A stretch of 64,000 nt of DNA from positions 124,001 through 188,000 of the forward strand of contig CAVXPD010000010.1 in NCBI GenBank assembly GCA_963763575.1. The letters are read 5' to 3'. The stretch is from Bog-473 sp963763575. GTDB taxonomy: Bacteria > Actinomycetota > Acidimicrobiia > Acidimicrobiales > RAAP-2. The notes below the pieces were generated by a model. That model searched no databases and was not told the DNA's origin. It was given only the letters and a program-made list of their open reading frames with translations. The translations under genes and the position numbers were made by a program. Shown piece by piece: positions 33,612 through 42,608 of this stretch. How positions within the stretch are numbered: position 1 is the first letter of the stretch; every line of letters begins with the position of its first letter.

Positions 33612-35235
33612 GATCGAGCAGGTGCGGCTCGCGGCCCTCCGCGCGCTCGAGCGCCGCGGCCACCAGGTCGCGGAACAGCGGGTGTGGTCGGTCGGGCCGG
33701 CTCTTGAACTCGGGGTGGGCCTGTGTCGCCACCCAGTACGGGTGGTCGGCCAGCTCGACGAACTCGACCAGGCGACCGTCGGGCGACATGCCCGAGCAGA
33801 CGAGGCCGACCGCCTCGAGCCGCGACTTGTACTTGTTGTTGAACTCGAAGCGGTGGCGGTGGCGCTCGGTCACGCCCAGGGTCCCGTAGGCCTTGGCCAC
33901 CTTCGAGTCGGGCGCGAGCACCGCCTGATAGGAGCCCAGCCGCATGGTGCCGCCCTTGTCGGAGACCTCGACCTGGTCGGGCATGAGGTCGATGACCAGG
34001 TGGGGCGAGAGGCTGTCGAACTCCCGCGAGTTGGCGCGCTCGAGCCCGGCCCGGTCGCGGGCGATCGAGATGACCATGACGTGCAAGCCGAGGCACAGGC
34101 CCAGGCAGGGGACGCCGCGGTCGCGGGCGTACCCGGCGGCGGTCACCATCCCCTCGATCGCCCGCTCGCCGAAGCCGCCGGGGATCACGATTGCGTCGAG
34201 CCCGCGCAAACGGTCGGTGGCAAGGAGATCCGGCACGAGCTCGGCATCGATCCAGTCGAGCTCGATCTCGGCGCCGTGATGGAAGCCGGCGTGGCGCAGC
34301 GCCTCGACCACGGACAGGTAGGCGTCGGGCATGTTGACGTATTTGCCGACGATGCCCACCTTCACGCGCCGCGTCAGCGACTCGACCCGCTCGACGAGCG
34401 CCTCCCACTCGGAGATGTCGACGCGGTGCTCCGCGTCGTCGATGCCGAGCGTGCGGCAGACATACGCGTCCAGCCCTTGCTCGTGGAGCACGAGCGGGAT
34501 CTCGTAGATGCTCTGCGCATCGACCGCGGAGACGACGGCGTCGATGGGGACGTCGCACTGCAGCGAGATCTTTCGCTTGAGGGTCTCGGAGATCGGCTTG
34601 TCGCTCCGGCACACGATGATGTCGGGCTGGATTCCTCGGCTGCGCAGCTCCGTGACCGAGTGCTGGGTCGGCTTGGTCTTCTGTTCCCCCGACACCAGGT
34701 ACGGCACGAGCGTGAGGTGGACGTAGCAGACGTTGTCCCGCCCGATGTCCCGGCGGAACTGGCGGATAGCCTCGATGAACGGCACGATCTCGATGTCACC
34801 GACCGTGCCTCCGATCTCGACGATGACGACGTCGACGTCCTCGTCGGCCAGGCGATGGATGCGGTCTTTGATCTCGTCGGTGACGTGGGGGATGACCTGC
34901 ACGGTGCGGCCCAGGAAGTCGCCCCGGCGCTCCTTCTCGATGACCGAGCGGTAGATGCCTCCGGTCGTCGTGTTCGAACGCCGGGAGAGGTTCTCGTCGA
35001 TGAAGCGCTCGTAGTGCCCGAGGTCGAGGTCCGTCTCACCGCCGTCCTCGGTGACGAACACCTCTCCGTGCTCGCCCGGGTTCATGGTCCCCGGGTCGAC
35101 ATTGATGTACGGGTCGAGCTTGCACATCGTCACGCGCAATCCACGGCACTTGAGGAGCCGGCCGAGCGAGGAGGCGGTGAGACCCTTCCCGAGCGAGCTC
35201 GAGACACCGCCTGTCACAAAGATGAACTTGCTCAC
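33595..35235 (-). CDS. pyrG: CTP synthase
   Basis: 546 aa. The N-terminal synthase domain opens FIFVTGGVSSSLGKGLTASS, with the CTP/UTP-binding KLDPYINVDPGTM. The C-terminal glutamine amidotransferase has the Cys nucleophile in GVPCLGLCLGLH and His/Glu in AQAHPEFKSRP. It converts UTP to CTP with glutamine. GTG 35235 has GGTGG just upstream. A 5' leader of roughly 55 nt includes a doubled AGGACGCCG, after TATCGT at about 35292-35297 as a -10 candidate. First gene of pyrG-NUDIX-xerD. Confidence 0.97.
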   Translation of the reverse strand: MSKFIFVTGGVSSSLGKGLTASSLGRLLKCRGLRVTMCKLDPYINVDPGTMNPGEHGEVFVTEDGGETDLDLGHYERFIDENLSRRSNTTTGGIYRSVIEKERRGDFLGRTVQVIPHVTDEIKDRIHRLADEDVDVVIVEIGGTVGDIEIVPFIEAIRQFRRDIGRDNVCYVHLTLVPYLVSGEQKTKPTQHSVTELRSRGIQPDIIVCRSDKPISETLKRKISLQCDVPIDAVVSAVDAQSIYEIPLVLHEQGLDAYVCRTLGIDDAEHRVDISEWEALVERVESLTRRVKVGIVGKYVNMPDAYLSVVEALRHAGFHHGAEIELDWIDAELVPDLLATDRLRGLDAIVIPGGFGERAIEGMVTAAGYARDRGVPCLGLCLGLHVMVISIARDRAGLERANSREFDSLSPHLVIDLMPDQVEVSDKGGTMRLGSYQAVLAPDSKVAKAYGTLGVTERHRHRFEFNNKYKSRLEAVGLVCSGMSPDGRLVEFVELADHPYWVATQAHPEFKSRPDRPHPLFRDLVAAALERAEGREPHLLDLDAVT

Positions 35236-35340
35236 GCCACCTTGAGGACGCCGAGGACGCCGAGCATCGACTCGCATGTTCGGTGCACCCAACCACGATA
35301 ATCGAAGCGCCCCCGAGCTCGCGCGGACCCGACCCCCGGC

Positions 35341-36947
35341 TCAGGTCCGGGTGCGGTCCCCCACACCCAGCAGCTCGCGGGCATGGGCGCGGGCAACGTC
35401 ACTGCCGGGGTGTCCCGACAGCATGCGGGACAGCTCGGTGACCCGGTCCTCTGCCTCGACCACCGATGCGCCCGTGACGGTGCGCCCGCCGGACTCGTGC
35501 TTCTCGACACGCACCTGCGCGTCGGCCCGGGACGCCACCTGGGCCAGGTGGGTGACCACGAGCACCTGGCGCTCCCGGGCCACCTCGTGCAGGGCGTCGC
35601 CCAGGGCGAGTGCGGCCGCCCCGCCCACGCCGGCGTCCACCTCGTCGAAGACCATCGTCTGGGGCCCGCCGAGGCCGACGAGGCGAATGGCGAGCATGGC
35701 CCGGGCCAGCTCGCCGCCCGAGGCCGCCCGGGCGAGCGGCTGGAGCCGTTCGCCGACGTTGGCCCCCAGCGCCAGCTCGACCGGCTCGCCCGTCCCGTCC
35801 GGGCCGACATGCACCTCGAGGCGGGCGCCGGCCATGGCCAAGGTGGCCAACCGCTCCTCGACCCGTCGCCCGAAGTCGCCGGCGGCGCGGGCACGCACGG
35901 CGCGCACCTCGGCCTCGGCCTCGGCCAGCTCCGCCTCGACGCCGGAACGCTTCGCCTGGAGCCGGGCCGCCTCCACCTCGGCATCTTCGAGGCGCGCCAG
36001 CCGCGCCGCCGCCTCGGCCGCGTAGGCCATGACGCCGGCGAGGTCCTCGCCGTACTTGCGCCGCAGCTCGCCCAGCAGCCGGCGCCGCTCTTGCGCCTCG
36101 GCCAGCCGCTGCGGGTCGTCTTCGGCGCCCTCGACCTCGTCGCGCAGCGCGCGCGCCACGTCGGACAACTCCTCTGTGGCGTCCGCCACCCGGCTGCGGT
36201 AACCGTCGAAGGCGGCGCGGCCGCCGAGGATCGAGGCCACCCGCCCCAACGCGTCGAGTGCGCCGCCGTCAGCGGCGGACGGGTCGAGCAACTCGAGGGC
36301 GCCGAGCGCAGCCTCCCGGTAGGCGCCGATGTCCGCCAGACGTTCCTCTTCGAGGCGCAACGCGGCCTCTTCGTCGGGGTCCTCGACCCGCGCAGACGCG
36401 ATCTCGCCGACCTGATAACGCAGGACGTCGGCCTCCCGGGCGCGCTGTTGCGCGTCCCCGCCCAGCGCGGCGAGCGCGTCATCGAGCGCACGCAACTCGG
36501 CCCGCAACCCGAGCGCGGTCCCCAGGTCGGTCCCGGCGAACGCGTCGAGCACATTGCGCTGCGCGCCGGACGTCACGAGGGCCCGATGTTCGTGCTGGCC
36601 GTGGATCTCCACCAGATCCGCCGCCGCCTCGCCGAGCGCGCCCACCGGCGCCATGCGACCATCCACCCACGCCCGCGAGCGTCCTTCGGCCGGGACGGCA
36701 CGGGCGAGGATCACCTCGTGCTCGTCCTCGCCGTCACCCACCTCGAACCTGGCCTCGACGATGGCCTCGCTGGCGCCGGCGCGGACCAGTCCCGGCTGCG
36801 CCCGCCCGCCGAGGACCAGTTGGAGCGCCTCGACGAGCAACGTCTTGCCCGCCCCGGTCTCGCCGGTGAGCGCCGTCATGCCCGCCCGAACGTGAGCGTG
36901 AGGTCCTCGATGACGCCGAGGTCGCGCACGCGCAGCTCGGTCAGCAC
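35341..36947 (-). pseudogene. recN: recN, single-base frameshift as read
   Basis: DNA-repair ATPase RecN (SMC-like). The N-terminus VLTELRVRDLGVIEDLTLTFG lies in one frame (GTG 36947) and ends at TGA 36876-36878. The rest, MTALTGETGAGKTLLVEALQ (Walker A), LVEIHGQHEHRAL, the coiled-coil middle, then ASGGELARAMLAIRLV (signature) and MVFDEVDAGVGG (Walker B), lies in another frame. One missing base near 36880 restores the usual LGPGMTALTGE-type junction. The rest is intact. Either a sequencing error or a loss of double-strand-break repair capacity. It follows nadK by 14 nt, as in many bacteria. Confidence 0.9.
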
Positions 36948-36961
36948 CGCACACCCACCGC

Positions 36962-37831
36962 CTAGCCGCTCCGGTCGGCGAGGAGGCGGAAGCGCAGGAT
37001 GCCGCCGAACGTCTGCGGCTCGTTGCGCACCACGCGCACCGAGCGTTCGGCCACGACGCAGGTCACCGTCGCGCCGGGCTGGAGCCGGCCTACGTCCTCG
37101 CCGTCGACGACGAGCGCGCCGACCCGGTCGGGCGCGACCTTCACGCACACCTCCTGCTCGTCGGTGAGCACCAGGCTGCGGTCGAGCGAGAAGTGGGGTG
37201 CCACCGGCGTCACCACCATGGCGCGCAGCGTCGGGGCCAGGATGGGACCGCCGGCCGAGAGGTTGTACGCGGTCGACCCCGTGGGCGAGGCGACGATGAG
37301 CCCGTCGGCCGAGTAGGTCAGGGCCTCCTCGCCGTCGACGCAGGTGGTCAGGCGCACGGTGTGACCGAAATCGATCTTCTCGATCACCACCTCGTTGAGG
37401 GCGAGCAGCGTCGTCGGGACATCGCCGGGGGAACGGTCCGCGATCGTCACGTCGAGCGCGCAGCGGTCCTCGATGACCGCCTTCCCCTCGAACACCTTGG
37501 TCAGTGCGCCACGCACCTCGTCGGGCCCGAGGTCCGGCAGATAGCCCAGCCGCCCGAAGTTGACGCCGAGCACGGGGACGTCGACTTCGGCGGCCAGGCG
37601 CACGACGCGCAGGAAGGTGCCATCGCCGCCCATGCTGACGGCGACCGTCGAGCCGGAGAGGTCGACGGCGCTCAGGTCGTGCTCGACCCCGGCCTCGGTG
37701 ACCTTGTCCGGGCCGCTGAAGCGCAGGATGCGCGCGGTCTGGCCACGACCGGTCAGCCACTGCGCCGTGTCGGTCGCCAACGCGAGCGCGTCGGGGCGCT
37801 CGGGGTGCACGAGGAAGGTGACCGTGGCCAC
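36962..37831 (-). CDS. nadK: NAD kinase
   Basis: 289 aa. The GGDGT motif is at residues 68-72, VNFGRLGYLPDL at ~93-105, and SADGLIVASPTGSTAYNLSAGG follows. It phosphorylates NAD to NADP. It lies 13 nt after tlyA and is followed by recN, the common tlyA-nadK-recN order. Confidence 0.96.
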   Translation of the reverse strand: MATVTFLVHPERPDALALATDTAQWLTGRGQTARILRFSGPDKVTEAGVEHDLSAVDLSGSTVAVSMGGDGTFLRVVRLAAEVDVPVLGVNFGRLGYLPDLGPDEVRGALTKVFEGKAVIEDRCALDVTIADRSPGDVPTTLLALNEVVIEKIDFGHTVRLTTCVDGEEALTYSADGLIVASPTGSTAYNLSAGGPILAPTLRAMVVTPVAPHFSLDRSLVLTDEQEVCVKVAPDRVGALVVDGEDVGRLQPGATVTCVVAERSVRVVRNEPQTFGGILRFRLLADRSG

Positions 37832-37844
37832 GGGCGCGGGGGGC

Positions 37845-38663
37845 TCAGTCCGCTTGGTCCGGCGGAGCGGATCCCTCCGCCTCCGACACGGCGGCGGAGA
37901 GGAGGGCGGTGACCTCCCCCGGAGTCCGGGACGCGTCGCCCCGGCGCGCGTGCACCAGGAACTCGACGTTGCCGGAGGCGCCGGTGAGGGGTGAAGGCAT
38001 CGCTCCCATGATGCCGGTTTCGGCGGCCAGCAGCGCGGACGTCACCCCCTCGAGCGCTTCCCGCCAGAGCGCCGGATCGCGCACGACGCCTTTGCCGCGG
38101 GAGACCGCGGCGCGGCCGGCCTCGAATTGTGGTTTGACCAGCAGGACAAGGTCGGCGTCGGGCGCGGCGACCGGCCCGGTGAGGGCGGGCACGACCGAAC
38201 GCAGCGAGATGAACGACAGGTCGGCGACGACGAGGGGGCACGGCTCGAAGGCCGGGTCGACGGCACGCAGCTGGTCCACCGTCAGCGTCCGCACGTTGGT
38301 CCGTTCGAGCACGGTCACCCGGGAGTCGTCGCGCAGGGAGGGGTCGAGTTGCCCGTGCCCCACGTCGACGGCATACACGTGCGCCGCACTGCGCTGGAGC
38401 AGGCAGTCGGTGAAGCCTCCCGTCGAGGCACCCGCATCGAGCGCGCGCCGTCCCGCGGCGGGGACGGCGAACCGCGTCAGTGCCGCATCGAGCTTGACGC
38501 CCCCGCGGCTGACGAAGGGCGACGGCGGTCCGAGGAGGACGAGCGGCTCGTCGGGGGCGACGAGCCGGGCCGGCTTGTCCGCGGGGGCGCCGGCCACGAG
38601 GACCGAACCAGCCGCGATGGCCGATTGCGCCTCCTGCCGGCTGTCGACGAGACCCCGTCGCAC
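37845..38663 (-). CDS. tlyA: TlyA-family rRNA 2'-O-methyltransferase
   Basis: About 272 aa. The S4 domain (VDSRQEAQSAIAAGSVLVAG, KPARLV) precedes an FtsJ-like methyltransferase (FVSRGGVKLDAALTRF, ALDAGASTGGFTDCLL, VYAVDVGHGQL, VVADLSFISLRSVVP, LVKPQFEAGR). TlyA methylates 16S/23S rRNA and affects capreomycin sensitivity in mycobacteria. The S4 residues RRRLDSELVRRG extend upstream of the GTG at 38663 without any ATG, GTG or TTG before a stop, so the true start may be a CTG near 38702; I give the conservative start. Confidence 0.9.
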   Translation of the reverse strand: MRRGLVDSRQEAQSAIAAGSVLVAGAPADKPARLVAPDEPLVLLGPPSPFVSRGGVKLDAALTRFAVPAAGRRALDAGASTGGFTDCLLQRSAAHVYAVDVGHGQLDPSLRDDSRVTVLERTNVRTLTVDQLRAVDPAFEPCPLVVADLSFISLRSVVPALTGPVAAPDADLVLLVKPQFEAGRAAVSRGKGVVRDPALWREALEGVTSALLAAETGIMGAMPSPLTGASGNVEFLVHARRGDASRTPGEVTALLSAAVSEAEGSAPPDQAD

Positions 38664-38698
38664 GAGCTCGCTGTCGAGCCGGCGGCGGGCGCCGGGGC

Positions 38699-39310
38699 TC
38701 AGCTGGCGGCCTTCTTGGGCGACGTCTCCTTCTGGTCCTTCTTGTCCTTGTCCTTCTTGGCCGAAGCCTTCTTGGCTTCAGCCATGTGCGTGGACGGCGC
38801 CTTCTTCGTCGCCTTCTTGGCACCCGGCCGCGTCGGCACCGCCTGTTTCGCGGCGGTACGGGCCCGGTTGGCCGTCTTGCCCGCCTGGGTGCGCGCCGCG
38901 TCGGCCGTCTTACCCGCTTGCGTCCGGGCCGCGTTGGCCGTCTTGCCGGCCTGAGTCCGGGCTGCCTTGGCGGTCTTCTCGGCCTGCTCGGTGACGTCCT
39001 GCGCGGTCTTGCGACCGGCGTCGGCCGACCGCTTCAGGACGTCGGCCACCTGGTTGGCCAGATTCTCGAGGGCCTTGCCGTCGACCTTCCGCAGCTGATC
39101 GGCCACCTCGTTGCGGATGAGGTCGAGTACCTGATCGCTCGTCTTCCGGCTCCGCTCCACCAAATTGTCCACCCACTCCTGCGCCTGGCCGCGTGGGATG
39201 TCTCCTGCGTTCACCAACTCTCGCACGATCTCCTCAGCCCGACCACGGGTGACCTGGCCGAGGACGGTCCCCGCATCGAGGTATTTGCGTATCCGCTCAT
39301 TGCTTGCCAT
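38699..39310 (-). CDS. Phasin-like protein with lysine/alanine-rich tail
   Basis: 203 aa. Residues 1-90 are helical (MASNERIRKYLDAGTVLGQV, EVADQLRKVDGKALENLANQ), like phasin-type regulators of polyhydroxyalkanoate granules. The C-terminal half has four near-repeats of KTAxAARTQAG and then a very basic KKATKKAP/KKDKDKKD tail, which resembles histone-H1-like nucleic-acid-binding tails. I cannot tell granule from nucleoid role. A TATACT box lies 9 nt before the ATG, and the upstream gap holds an inverted repeat. It heads the tlyA-nadK-recN run. Confidence 0.75.
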   Translation of the reverse strand: MASNERIRKYLDAGTVLGQVTRGRAEEIVRELVNAGDIPRGQAQEWVDNLVERSRKTSDQVLDLIRNEVADQLRKVDGKALENLANQVADVLKRSADAGRKTAQDVTEQAEKTAKAARTQAGKTANAARTQAGKTADAARTQAGKTANRARTAAKQAVPTRPGAKKATKKAPSTHMAEAKKASAKKDKDKKDQKETSPKKAAS

Positions 39311-39319
39311 ATGAACAAG

Positions 39320-39351
39320 AGTATATCAAGTGCTAGCTGTTAGCAAGCACT
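39320..39351 (-). promoter_or_regulatory. Promoter and dyad upstream of the phasin-like gene
   Basis: TATACT (-10) at 39320-39325 on the minus strand. Upstream lies AGTGCT...AGCACT (39329-39351), inside which TGCTA-GCTGT-TAGCA can pair as well. The dyad covers the probable -35 area, so it may be an operator, or the terminator of the HAD gene that ends at 39355. Confidence 0.5.
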
Positions 39352-39354
39352 ATC

Positions 39355-40152
39355 TCACCAGTTGCCCACGGTCCGCATGACGAGTGTGCGCAGGTCCTTT
39401 GCTGTGGTGGCGGGCCGCGGTGCCCCCTCGGCCGGGACGTCCCCCTCCCTGGTCACACCGGAGAAGACGAGGGCGAAGGGGATGCCGAGCTGCTCCGCCA
39501 GTGCCCCGTCGGTGGACGGGCGGTCCCCCACGGTGGCCCGCAACTCCCCGGGGCCGACCCGCTCGACGATGGCATCGGCCGTCTCCCGGTGGGGCTTCCC
39601 CGCCACCAGGGGCACCGCCTCGCCGGCGGTGGCGACCGCGGCGAGGAGCGCGCCCGCCCCGGGCACCAACCCGTCGGGAGTGGGGAACGTCGGGTCCTCG
39701 TTCGTGCCGACCAGGCGGGCTCCGGCGCGCACGGCCCGGGAGGCCCGGTCGATGGCGTCGAAGGTGAACTTGGTCGTCCAGCCGACGACGACGGCGTCCG
39801 CCGGCCCCTCGGGGACGACGGTCACCCCGCGGGCGGCAAGCGCCTCCACGATGCCGTCGTCGCCCAGCACGAGGGCGCTCGAGCCCGGCGCGAGCAGGCC
39901 GGCCGCCACGTGGGCCGAGCTGAGGAGGTCCGCGTCGGTGGCCGTGATGCCGCAGTGCTCGAGGCGGCGGCGCAGCTCAGCGCGCGTCGGCGACGAGTTG
40001 TTCGTGGCGAAGAGCACGCGAACTCCCGCCCCGCGCAGCAGTGCGACCGCCTCGTCGACGCCGGGGATGGGGCGCCCCGTGAGCCACACCACCCCATCGA
40101 GGTCAAGGACCCAGGTGCCCCCCGGGGGCGGCGGCCATGCGGGATCTGCCAC
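39355..40152 (-). CDS. HAD-IIA phosphatase (NagD/PGP-like)
   Basis: 265 aa. HAD motifs: DLDGVVW (motif I with both Asp), FATNNSS (motif II Thr/Asn), cap domain, VAGKPHRETADAIVERVG (Lys of motif III), and VGDRPSTDGALAEQLG (motif IV Asp). Such enzymes dephosphorylate small sugar or nucleotide phosphates; the substrate is unknown. GTG 40152 is supported by TAGCCT 7 nt upstream. Longer frames upstream have no similarity. Confidence 0.92.
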   Translation of the reverse strand: MADPAWPPPPGGTWVLDLDGVVWLTGRPIPGVDEAVALLRGAGVRVLFATNNSSPTRAELRRRLEHCGITATDADLLSSAHVAAGLLAPGSSALVLGDDGIVEALAARGVTVVPEGPADAVVVGWTTKFTFDAIDRASRAVRAGARLVGTNEDPTFPTPDGLVPGAGALLAAVATAGEAVPLVAGKPHRETADAIVERVGPGELRATVGDRPSTDGALAEQLGIPFALVFSGVTREGDVPAEGAPRPATTAKDLRTLVMRTVGNW

Positions 40153-40159
40153 GAGGGCG

Positions 40160-40165
40160 AGGCTA
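40160..40165 (-). promoter_or_regulatory. -10-like box of the HAD gene
   Basis: TAGCCT on the minus strand, 7 nt before the GTG at 40152; leaderless layout. Confidence 0.5.
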
Positions 40166-40315
40166 AACGCTCGATCGAGCCTCCACCTCGAGAGCGTCGT
40201 CCATGGGACTCGTTTGAGAGACAGCCGCGGTTTGGCTCGGTTCTGTGCGCCGGCTCGGGCGAGTTGCCCGGCGGAGTTCTTTTGAGTCGTATGCGGCACT
40301 TCTGCCGGTGAGGTT

Positions 40316-40337
40316 GGTGGCGAATACTGTCGCCACC
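40316..40337. repeat. Strong hairpin between HAD and CBS genes
   Basis: GGTGGCGA and TCGCCACC with a 6-nt loop (ATACTG), extendable by two pairs. It is the only clear structure in the 300-bp gap 40153-40452. No T-run follows. Confidence 0.5.
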
Positions 40338-40452
40338 GAAGCGGCGCCGGCGGCAAGCCCGCACCGACCCGACTCGTATTACAAATCGACTCCCAAGTCG
40401 CCCGGGATACGGGACCTCGAGGGCGCCCGAAAGCCCGGGGCGTCGGCGCGAC

Positions 40453-40854
40453 TTACGCGTCGACCCAGGGAGGGCGGAACAGCAGCGACCGGCTGAGGTC
40501 GCGTTGGGTCACCAGCCCGATGACCCGATTGTCCTCGGTCACCGGTAGCCGCGCCCGTTCGAAGTGACGCATCACCGCCGCGGCCTCCTCGACCGAGACG
40601 TCGGCATCGAGCGCCAGCGCGTCGGACGGCTCGGCGAGCTCGGCCAGCTGCACCTCGTGTGGGTCGAGGCCCTTCGCCACCACCTTGGCCACGATGTCGC
40701 GGCTGCTCACCGAGCCGGCGAGACTGCCGTCGGAGAGACAGAGCGGGACGGAGTCGTCGGAGTGGGTGGCCAGGTAGCACGCCGCATCGACCGCGCTCTC
40801 GGTGGTGCGGAGCGTCTCGATGTCCCTACACATGACGTCCCGGACGGTCCTCAT
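40453..40854 (-). CDS. Two-CBS-domain protein
   Basis: 133 aa, MRTVRDVMCRDIETL followed by two CBS motifs (VDAACYLATHSDDSVPLCLS...GSVSSRDIVAKVV and VEEAAAVMRHFERARLPVTE...GLVTQRDLSRSL). Stand-alone CBS pairs bind adenosyl ligands and sense energy charge. An AAGGAGG signal sits just upstream of the ATG; TATAGG near 40907-40912 is a promoter candidate. The protein has no attached effector domain, so its partner is unknown. Divergent from the SOS-box gene, 219 bp away. Confidence 0.93.
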   Translation of the reverse strand: MRTVRDVMCRDIETLRTTESAVDAACYLATHSDDSVPLCLSDGSLAGSVSSRDIVAKVVAKGLDPHEVQLAELAEPSDALALDADVSVEEAAAVMRHFERARLPVTEDNRVIGLVTQRDLSRSLLFRPPWVDA

Positions 40855-41050
40855 GGTGACCTCCTTGCGTGGCTGCCGCGGGTACGGCCCACGCCGCGAG
40901 CGTGCGCCTATACCCTCGCGCCGCGTCCGCAAACGGACAACGTTCCGCGCCAGAAACGCAGGTGTTCGACCACGCCTCGCGCCAGGGAGGGGGGCGCACC
41001 GCCGGTGACCGCACCACACCCGCGGCCACGCCTCTTGCGGTGCGCCGGAG

Positions 41051-41066
41051 ACGAACATATGTTCGT
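41051..41066. promoter_or_regulatory. LexA-type SOS box
   Basis: Perfect 16-bp palindrome ACGAACATATGTTCGT, matching CGAAC-N4-GTTCG, the LexA box of Gram-positive and actinobacterial SOS genes (family knowledge). It lies 7 nt before the ATG at 41074. Confidence 0.75.
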
Positions 41067-41073
41067 GGGTCTG

Positions 41074-41250
41074 ATGGAGCGCCGCTACGAGCTCGAGACC
41101 CTCCGGCGCTCCCTCGCCATGCTCCGACCCGGGGCCCCTGCCCTCGACCGGGAAGAAGCCATGCGCCTGGTCCGGGAGCTCCAGCAGCTCGAGCGCCAGC
41201 TGCGCACGTTGCGCCGAGGGCTGCAGCACCTGCTGGCCGACAGCGAATAA
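41074..41250 (+). CDS. Small coiled-coil protein, probably SOS-induced
   Basis: 58 aa: MERRYELETLRRSLAM, a proline break, then LDREEAMRLVRELQQLERQL, mostly charged heptads predicting one or two coiled coils. Not recognised. The ATG at 41059 lies inside the SOS box, so I take the one at 41074. Length and composition recall small SOS checkpoint proteins, but there is no membrane segment, so inhibition of division by the known types (YneA/SidA) is not supported. It converges with the E2 gene. Confidence 0.6.
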   Translation: MERRYELETLRRSLAMLRPGAPALDREEAMRLVRELQQLERQLRTLRRGLQHLLADSE

Positions 41251-41260
41251 CCCGGCGGGG

Positions 41261-42586
41261 TCAGAGAAGGGCGATGAGGTTCGTGGGGTCCACCAGGATC
41301 TCCCCGACCGCGGACAGGAACTGAGACGCCTCCTGGCCGTCGACGAGGCGGTGGTCGAAGGCCAGGCTCAGGGTCACGACGTCGCGCAGCGCGATCTCGC
41401 CCTCGTACTCCCAGGGCCGGCGCTGCACCGCGCCGACGGCCAGGATGGCGGCCTCGCCCGGGTTGAGGATGGGCACGCCGGCATCCATTCCGAAGACCCC
41501 GACGTTCGTGATCGTGATGGTGCCGCCACTGAGGTCGGCCGGCGTCGACCGCGCGTCCCGGGCCTGGGCGGTGAGGTCGGAGAGCGCTGAGGCCAGCGCG
41601 CGCAGCGTGAGCTCCTGTGCGTCCTTGATGTTGGGGACCACCAACCCGTGCGGCCCCGCCACCGCGATGCCGAGGTTGACGTAGTGCTTGGTCACGACCT
41701 CGGACGTCGCCTCGTCCCACGACGAGTTGAGGGCCGGATGGTCCCTGAGCGCGAGCAACAGGGCGCGCGCCACGACGGTGAGCATCGTGACCCGCACGCC
41801 CTCGAACCAGTGGTTCCGGCGCAGGCGCTCGACCAGGTCCGAGGTCGCGGTGACGTCGAGCGATAGGAAGACACACGCCTGAGGTGCGGTGGCCACGCTG
41901 CGGACCATCGCCTCGGCCATGTGCTTCTGGACGCCGCGGACGGGTGCTCGCGTCTCGCGGTCCAGAACCGGCGTGTCCGCCGGCGTCGTCGTCCTGCGCG
42001 GTGCCGACGTCGCCTTGCGCGGTGCCGACGTCGTCGTCGCGCCCGCCAGATGGGCGGCGAGATCCTCCCGGGTGATGATCCCGCCCGGTCCGTGCCCGGT
42101 GAGGTCGGCCAAGTCGACGCCCTCCTGGCGTGCCATGAAGCGCACCGGTGGTGAGGCCAGAGGCCGTCCGCCGTTCGGGACCGGTGGTGGTGCGGGCGCC
42201 GGACGGTCGCGGTGCGCGGCGCCGCGACGACGACGGCGGCTCGGCGCGGCCTCCGAGGGGCCGTAGCCGACGAGCACCGACACCTTCTCGCCGGGCGTCG
42301 CGTCCGGCTCGCTCCCGCCGGCACCGTCCGCGCCGGAGGCACCGGACGCGTCGACGGCGACGATGGGCGCGCCCACGGCGACCGTGTCGCCCGGTGCCGC
42401 GAGCAGCTCGACCACCGTGCCGGCGTAGGGGCTCGGCAGCTCGACGACGGCCTTCTCGGTCTCGACCTCGACCAGGACCTGGTTCAGCGCGACCGCGTCC
42501 CCGGCGGCGACGTGCCAGGCCACGATCTCGGCCTCGGTCAGGCCCTCCCCGAGGTCGGGGAGCAAGAAGCGGCGGACGTCGCTCAC
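41261..42586 (-). CDS. 2-oxoacid dehydrogenase E2 (dihydrolipoamide acyltransferase)
   Basis: 441 aa: a lipoyl domain with the lipoylated Lys at ~45 (VEVETEKAVVELPSP), a Pro/Thr-rich linker, a peripheral-subunit-binding domain (PPVRFMARQEGVDLADLTGHGPGG), and a catalytic domain ending FDHRLVDGQEASQFL with the HxxxDG motif. The substrate is probably branched-chain 2-oxoacids, as expected of the E1 pair here; it could be pyruvate. GTG start at 42586, 22 nt after the E1-beta stop. No E3 (lipoamide dehydrogenase) gene lies nearby. Confidence 0.92.
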   Translation of the reverse strand: MSDVRRFLLPDLGEGLTEAEIVAWHVAAGDAVALNQVLVEVETEKAVVELPSPYAGTVVELLAAPGDTVAVGAPIVAVDASGASGADGAGGSEPDATPGEKVSVLVGYGPSEAAPSRRRRRGAAHRDRPAPAPPPVPNGGRPLASPPVRFMARQEGVDLADLTGHGPGGIITREDLAAHLAGATTTSAPRKATSAPRRTTTPADTPVLDRETRAPVRGVQKHMAEAMVRSVATAPQACVFLSLDVTATSDLVERLRRNHWFEGVRVTMLTVVARALLLALRDHPALNSSWDEATSEVVTKHYVNLGIAVAGPHGLVVPNIKDAQELTLRALASALSDLTAQARDARSTPADLSGGTITITNVGVFGMDAGVPILNPGEAAILAVGAVQRRPWEYEGEIALRDVVTLSLAFDHRLVDGQEASQFLSAVGEILVDPTNLIALL

Positions 42587-42608
42587 CGGCTCGGGGATTC
42601 CACCGCGC

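Noticed and set aside
33205..35301. 698-residue plus-strand frame
   Set aside because: Antisense to pyrG and the NUDIX gene; no domains.
41059..41250. ATG at 41059 as the SOS gene's start
   Set aside because: It lies within the LexA-type palindrome, leaving no room for a promoter; ATG 41074 is better.
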